Shown: piece after piece, positions 59,430 through 64,000 of the stretch
How the letters are laid out: each line of letters starts with the position of its first letter
Numbering within the stretch: the first letter of the stretch is position 1
From: Anarhynchus alexandrinus
Lineage: Eukaryota > Chordata > Aves > Charadriiformes > Charadriidae
DNA: 64,000 nucleotides
Assembly: GCA_008711295.1 (NCBI GenBank)
Contig: VUYV01000063.1
Location: 1,679,127 to 1,743,126 of the forward strand
Direction of reading: 5' to 3'
Notes under the pieces: generated by a model
The model's database searches: none
What the model was told of the DNA's origin: nothing
What the model saw: the letters and a program-made list of their open reading frames with translations, nothing else
Position numbers and translations under genes: made by a program

Positions 59430-60330
59430 TTTTCCTCATACTCATTACTTTGTTAATCTGCAAACTCAACAACACATCTCAGCGTGCAGCTGAGTTATGT
59501 ACCATTTACAGTTTATATAGAATGTTGCCGCCCATCCAACATCAACCTGTGATGAAAGGTTGTGTTATACACAGATAATCTATAGCTCTCTCAAATGATC
59601 ACTTTGTGATTGTGCATACAAAGAACATACTCCTTGCTTATTTTTGGTTTGCAGAAATAACACCCCACCTTCAGAAATGATGAATAGAGAGTGTCACTAA
59701 TATGTTTTGGAGAGGGACTGGTTTTATGTCATCACGTGTCCCATTAACCTGGCAGGAGGGTATTGATTATACACAAACTAACTACACTTGCAATTATTTC
59801 ACTGGAAAGGTTCAACAAAAAGAAAGTAAAAACACAAGTTTCAAATTTAGAGATTTATAGATATCTTTCTTGTGAGCCTACAACAGAATAATATAAGATA
59901 AAACAGAAAAAAATAAATTTCTGTGCTAATTTTTTAGATATTGTTTTGGTACAGCGTATATTTAACATTTTTACACTACCAAAGAAAACCAGAAGTTCTG
60001 TGAAAAGGAAAGTTATCATCCTTGCTGTGCCAAAGCTCTTCTTCTGACCTGATGTTTCACTTGACTTTCAGGAAAATTCGCCCCGCTGGCTCGGTCTCAG
60101 CTCCGGCTGTCTTAAATCAGGCCTGAGAGAAAGCCTGCCGAGCTATCCGAGAGCCTTAAAGAAAAACCTGATTGTTAATAGAAAATAGCGACCTTTATAC
60201 AGCGCTTTTTACACCAGACTGTAAAATTTAATCGAGGGTTTTACCTTACTGCAGAAATTTGTTTTTTCATAAAAATCCCAGGTAACATTGTCAGTTCTGT
60301 TCACTTCTTATTTTAAGGAACATCTCCCAG
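59430..60330. promoter_or_regulatory. Candidate conserved non-coding block
   Basis: About 900 bp without repeat or frame over ~60 codons. It contains tgattatacac, gcaattatttcac, tgatgaa, cattaacc and a CATCACGTGTC E-box-like word (about 59730). As elsewhere, regulatory function is inference from composition. Confidence 0.38.
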
Positions 60331-62627
60331 AATTGACTCCATTCTGATGTAGGTACTTTCAGGAGCTGCACCTGTTGAATGCTATAGGACTCCTCCGAGG
60401 GCAAACTGAATTCCTTAAGGGGGTTTGGGAAAATCTCAAACCTCCTCGTGACGTTGAAGACTTTTCTCGCATCTAACCTAACAGTGTCTCGGGGGGGAAA
60501 AAAAGTATAATAACTATATTTTATGGGACCTTAGCGAGGAGCACAGCCTCTGCCACTCCCTGACCTAAGTGGGATGGGGAGCTGCATCCCAGCTGGGGAC
60601 TTCTGGGGGGGATGAAGCCTGTAGGGTTGAGCCGTCTCCTTCGGCATCAGGCGGAGGGCAGCAGGAGCCGGCTGGAATAATCCCGGGGGACGGCCTAAAC
60701 GCTCGTGCGTTTTGCAACACTTTGAGGCTTTTTTTGATGCTTCTAAGAAGGGACGCAATTAGCTTTTCAATGATAAATAAATTAAAGATAGTTGATTTTG
60801 CCTTTCACACATTTGTTTTCTTCGCTTTCATAGGGGACTGCAGCCTGTTTATGATTTTCTTAGAAGTTTGAGAGACTTGCTCTCGCTTAGCGACAAATTC
60901 TCCCCTCTAGGCAGCGCGAGAAGGAAAAAAAGGAGACAAGCAAAGATAGCGGGAACCTGAAAATGGACAGCGTGTCTGCAGGGAAGGGAAACCCCTAAGG
61001 ACTCCCAGAGGTTTGGTTTGGTTTCTGGCTGTTTATTTACGTAATTAGAGCATGTAATTCCACAACAACGCAAAGGGAAATAAAAAGCAGCAACAAAGGA
61101 AAAAAGAATCATGGAAAAGCACAGACTAATAGGTTGGTTACCAAGGACTAGAGTGAAGCTCTGGTGGACCTTCAAGGCTGCAAGGTCAGGATGGCTTCAG
61201 TTCAGCAGCTGGTGGTCACCAGCTGGTCTCTGGCATGGATGGGACTTGTCATCTCCTGCTCAGGTACCTGAGTCCTGCGTGGAGATTTCCTCCACCACCA
61301 CCACATGCAGCTGAGAGAGAAGGTCCTGACCAGTCTGGGAGACTGTTGAGGACCATGCTTTAGAGAGTGTCACCCAATGGTTTGCAATATAAGACTTGAT
61401 AGTTGCCTTTATCTGGAAATTGGTAATTACTTAATACTTTACAGCTTTGTGTTCATACCCACATAGACAAAACCTTCCTACTGTTTTGGAGTTTCAAGTA
61501 ATTCAGAGAGGTTGGTTGAAGAAGGAGGGGTAACACTGCCACCAGCTTGGAGCTGCTAACAGGGTGCAGTTGTAGTATTCAGAAAGAGTCTTTTGCTTCA
61601 GGACAGAAACTATCTGAAGAAATAATGCTTAAAGTAGCAAGAGTGGGGCTTGGAGTTTGTACAAAAGAAAGAAAAACATACTTGTATATAGTGAAATCCG
61701 AGTAAAAAGAAAAAATATTCTGCATAGTCAAATTAAAAGTGAGGTTATTGAAGTCAGGGAAAAGTTTTGTTTTGAGAGCTGTAAAGCTGAGGAGTGTAAA
61801 AAAAAAAAAAAAATAAAATTGTGTCTTTTTTTTCTAAGTCCTCCTGAATGCAACACGGCGCTTCTGTGGAAGGTCAGTCATCAGGAACTGATCCGGGATG
61901 ATAGAGGAAGGTCCACTACACGGCTGTACAAATGATTTCAGTAACATTATATATGACCGGTGGGAATGAGGCTGTTCCAGCTTTCTGTCTCCGTGCGTAT
62001 TTCCATCATGCCCATCACTGCTGTATCTGGTGTGTGAGATCTAATCAAGTGCATCGCATTAAAGCGAGGAAATAGGGTGAGCACCGGCCCAGCCAGCGGG
62101 GCGTACCCAGACAATCAGGACAGCCCGGCTGCCCTGAACTGAGACTTGGTAAACTGCAAGAAGTGGAGAAATGTCATTTTTTTCCTTCCCAGGTAAAGCC
62201 TTTTTCTGTGTGTGTGCGCGAGTCCACAGAGCATCGAGCAGCGGGCAAAGGGAGGTCAGCCAGAGCTCTTCCACCAGCCCGGGGCAGGAGGGATTCACCA
62301 TGGGCCATCTGCTCTGAACCACCTCCCATCACCCTGCCAGGGGGTTTGCTGGCTCTGCAAAAGGACCCATGTGGTGGAGTCAATGTCTCCTCTTACCCAC
62401 GCTGCAGTAGACTGGGCAGCGAGGCAGGTAACAAACAAGAGGGACCACGAGGAGACGTAATTAGACATGACTTCTCCAAGAGGAGAAGTGTGGGAGACGT
62501 GGTTGGGCTAGTTTCTGCGGAAACACATATTTCAAAGGTTATGGAAAAAGTCCTATAGATGTTGGTAAGGAAAGTAAGCAGAGAGTAGGGTGGAATATCA
62601 ATTGGAGTTGTCTGGCATTGAATGGTC
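60331..62627. other. Unique non-coding sequence
   Basis: It contains a CpG-bearing part (60530-60720), a perfect 9-bp-stem hairpin (61206-61225) and an A run (61799-61814). Open frames up to 131 codons are unrecognisable. Confidence 0.5.
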
Positions 62628-62917
62628 AGAAATAGTTGGAGTTGATAGGACGAGAGGAAATGGGTTCAAGTTATGTCAGGGGAGGTTTAGGTTGGATATT
62701 AGGAAACATTTTTTCACTGAAAGAGTTTTTAAACATTGGAAGAGGCTGCCCAGGGAGAGGGTGGATTTGCCATCCCTGGAGGTGTTTAAAAAAAGGGTAG
62801 ATGTGGTACTTGGGAACGTGCTTTAGAAGTGGTTTTGTCAGGGTAGGTTAATGGTTGGACTTGATGATCTTAAAGGTCCCTTCCAACCTCAGCAATTCAA
62901 TGATTCTACGATTCTAC
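62628..62917 (+). mobile_element. CR1 LINE fragment of a distinct subfamily
   Basis: The fragment reads [30 protein letters not shown] and [10 protein letters not shown], then 'ggttggacttgatgatcttaaagg' and the tail TGATTCTACGATTCTAC. It has a longer linker before the tail and many substitutions relative to the other copies, so it belongs to another, probably older, CR1 subfamily. A short in-frame stretch ends at the TAG near 62824. Confidence 0.92.
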
Positions 62918-62978
62918 CAGCAACAAGATGACAGGCAACTGCAGAGGTTTGGACATTCGCTGATGCTGCCTACCGAGG

Positions 62979-63003
62979 AAAAAAAAGAAAAAAAGAAAAA
63001 AGA
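62979..63003. repeat. A-rich (GAAAAAA)n run
   Basis: Low-complexity purine run shortly after the CR1 3' end. Confidence 0.9.
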
Positions 63004-63747
63004 TTTAAAGAATGAAAAATACATGATTCTCATTGTCATAAGAAACCAGTCCCAATATGCTTAACTCAGGCTTCAGGTGCCCCGGCCCATCGTGAGAGCG
63101 GGAGGAAGGAGCTGCCCGTGTGGTCTGGGAAGTGCGTGGAGACGCAGGACGGGACCACGGAAGGGCACAAGTACGGGACCTGCATCTGTTTGTCAGGTCT
63201 GCAGTGAGCACCTTGCCCGACATTAAGCAGAGGCAGTAAGTTTGTAATGACCTAAATTCATTTGAAAAAAAAAAAAGAATTACTGATGTATATATTCAGG
63301 TCAATAGCACTTTCCCCAGGTTTCAATAATCGGATCAATTATCTGAATCCAATAAAATCTTATTAACGAAATTCAGAATTATCTTTAAAATAGCTGGCCT
63401 TGTAGTCCCTGAGTAGGTTACAAAAACTGCTATGAAGTATTTCTGTGACCTACTTTCTGGGCGGTACAGATATCATTATCATATCAGAGGTGCAGCCTGA
63501 TAAGACTACATGACTTCCATCTCTTATTGAAGGCAGCTTGGCAAAGAATGAGCATGAAACTTTAATCTAGGTCTCCAAATTAATTTTTTTTTTTTTCATA
63601 AATATCAGCTGAAATTAAAAAAGTCAAAGCATTGCATGTAAAAAAAAGTTTGTTTCATGAATTACACAAGTTATAGCCAATAGTGTGATGAGCATTTTAA
63701 AGCGCGTGGGGTGGGCATGACTTATTGTTGTTTCAGATGCATTTACG

Positions 63748-63776
63748 TACTTTTTTACTTTACTTTACTTACTTTT
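63748..63776. repeat. (ACTTT)n microsatellite
   Basis: Imperfect ACTTT/ACTTTT units over about 30 bases, the last ones adjoining a possible pyrimidine tract. Confidence 0.85.
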
Positions 63777-64000
63777 GTACTTTGCACTCACTTCCCCCTA
63801 GTGTAAACGAGTACTTGAATCGCCAGGCAGAGGAGGAGCAGGACTTTCGTATTACAAAAGCGAATGGAGAACCTTTCAGCCTTGTCTCTGCCAGGCGAGC
63901 TCTTTGGTTATTGCGTTGCTTCTGAGAAAATAGCTTTGCTAAAATTTGGCTGGAAACTCTTCCTCGTGTTCGTAAGCTGTTCTCTGACAGGGCAGCGTGG

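Larger units (their letters stand above)
62918..64000. other. Unique AT-rich sequence to window end
   Basis: It includes an A-rich run (62979-63003), an enhancer-like repeat-free stretch (63280-63720), and a (ACTTT)n run (63748-63776) followed by a pyrimidine-rich stretch and a 35-codon open patch (63800-63925). A candidate exon there is too weak to call. Confidence 0.45.

Noticed and set aside
61206..61225. Perfect 9-bp-stem hairpin (cagctggtg/caccagctg)
   Set aside because: Loop of two bases and no wider pairing; too short for a miRNA precursor and such palindromes are common.

Overview
The window is non-coding nuclear DNA, almost certainly from a bird. The main evidence is seventeen pieces of the CR1 non-LTR retrotransposon (LINE). 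Most carry the avian 3' end, a GC-rich 'ggacctTGAAGATCATC...' block followed by the terminal ATTCTATGATTCTATGA octamer repeat. I found no protein-coding gene, tRNA, rRNA, CRISPR array, prokaryotic feature or viral gene that I could defend. The longest open frames are either the decayed C-terminal end of CR1 ORF2 or chance frames in CpG-rich DNA.

Layout. 1-7 kb: unique AT-rich DNA with a 20-bp tandem repeat near 5.4 kb. 7.08-7.52 kb: a CR1 piece with a non-CR1 flank; the whole module recurs inverted at 18.06-18.52 kb. 11.4-12.8 kb: CpG-rich DNA. 12.8-15.1 kb: an enhancer-like AT-rich block whose ~107-bp core is repeated 1.96 kb downstream, with a CR1 between the copies. 16.4-19.4 kb: a direct duplication on either side of a 173-base gap. 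20-21.4 kb: a second N-bounded duplication, then a CR1 inside a TATG-type microsatellite. 22.4-23.2 kb: a repeat-free block rich in homeodomain-, POU- and SOX-like sites. 24.2-25.0 kb: the longest CR1 piece. 30.9-31.0 kb: an ancient MIR-type SINE. 31.3-32.1 kb: another enhancer-like block. 32-46 kb: scattered CR1 pieces and a CpG island at 37.0-37.35 kb. 46.4-53.1 kb: several enhancer-like blocks and a 26-bp minisatellite at 50.9-51.2 kb. 53.1 kb: a gap between poly-T and poly-G. 55-64 kb: more AT-rich unique sequence with two further CR1 copies.

Interpretation. CR1 pieces alternate with long repeat-poor AT-rich stretches and isolated CpG-rich patches, without exons. This resembles a gene desert or large intron near a developmental regulator, but conservation cannot be measured from one sequence and I cannot name the neighbouring gene. 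Several oddities (single Ns at 16797, 20137, 46398 and 54768, three of them between near-identical copies) look like assembly joins and should be checked before any biology is read into them.

I did not find an exciting new molecular system. The observations most worth following are the inverted CR1-plus-flank module, the duplicated enhancer-like core and the uneven divergence of the 16.4-19.4 kb duplication.
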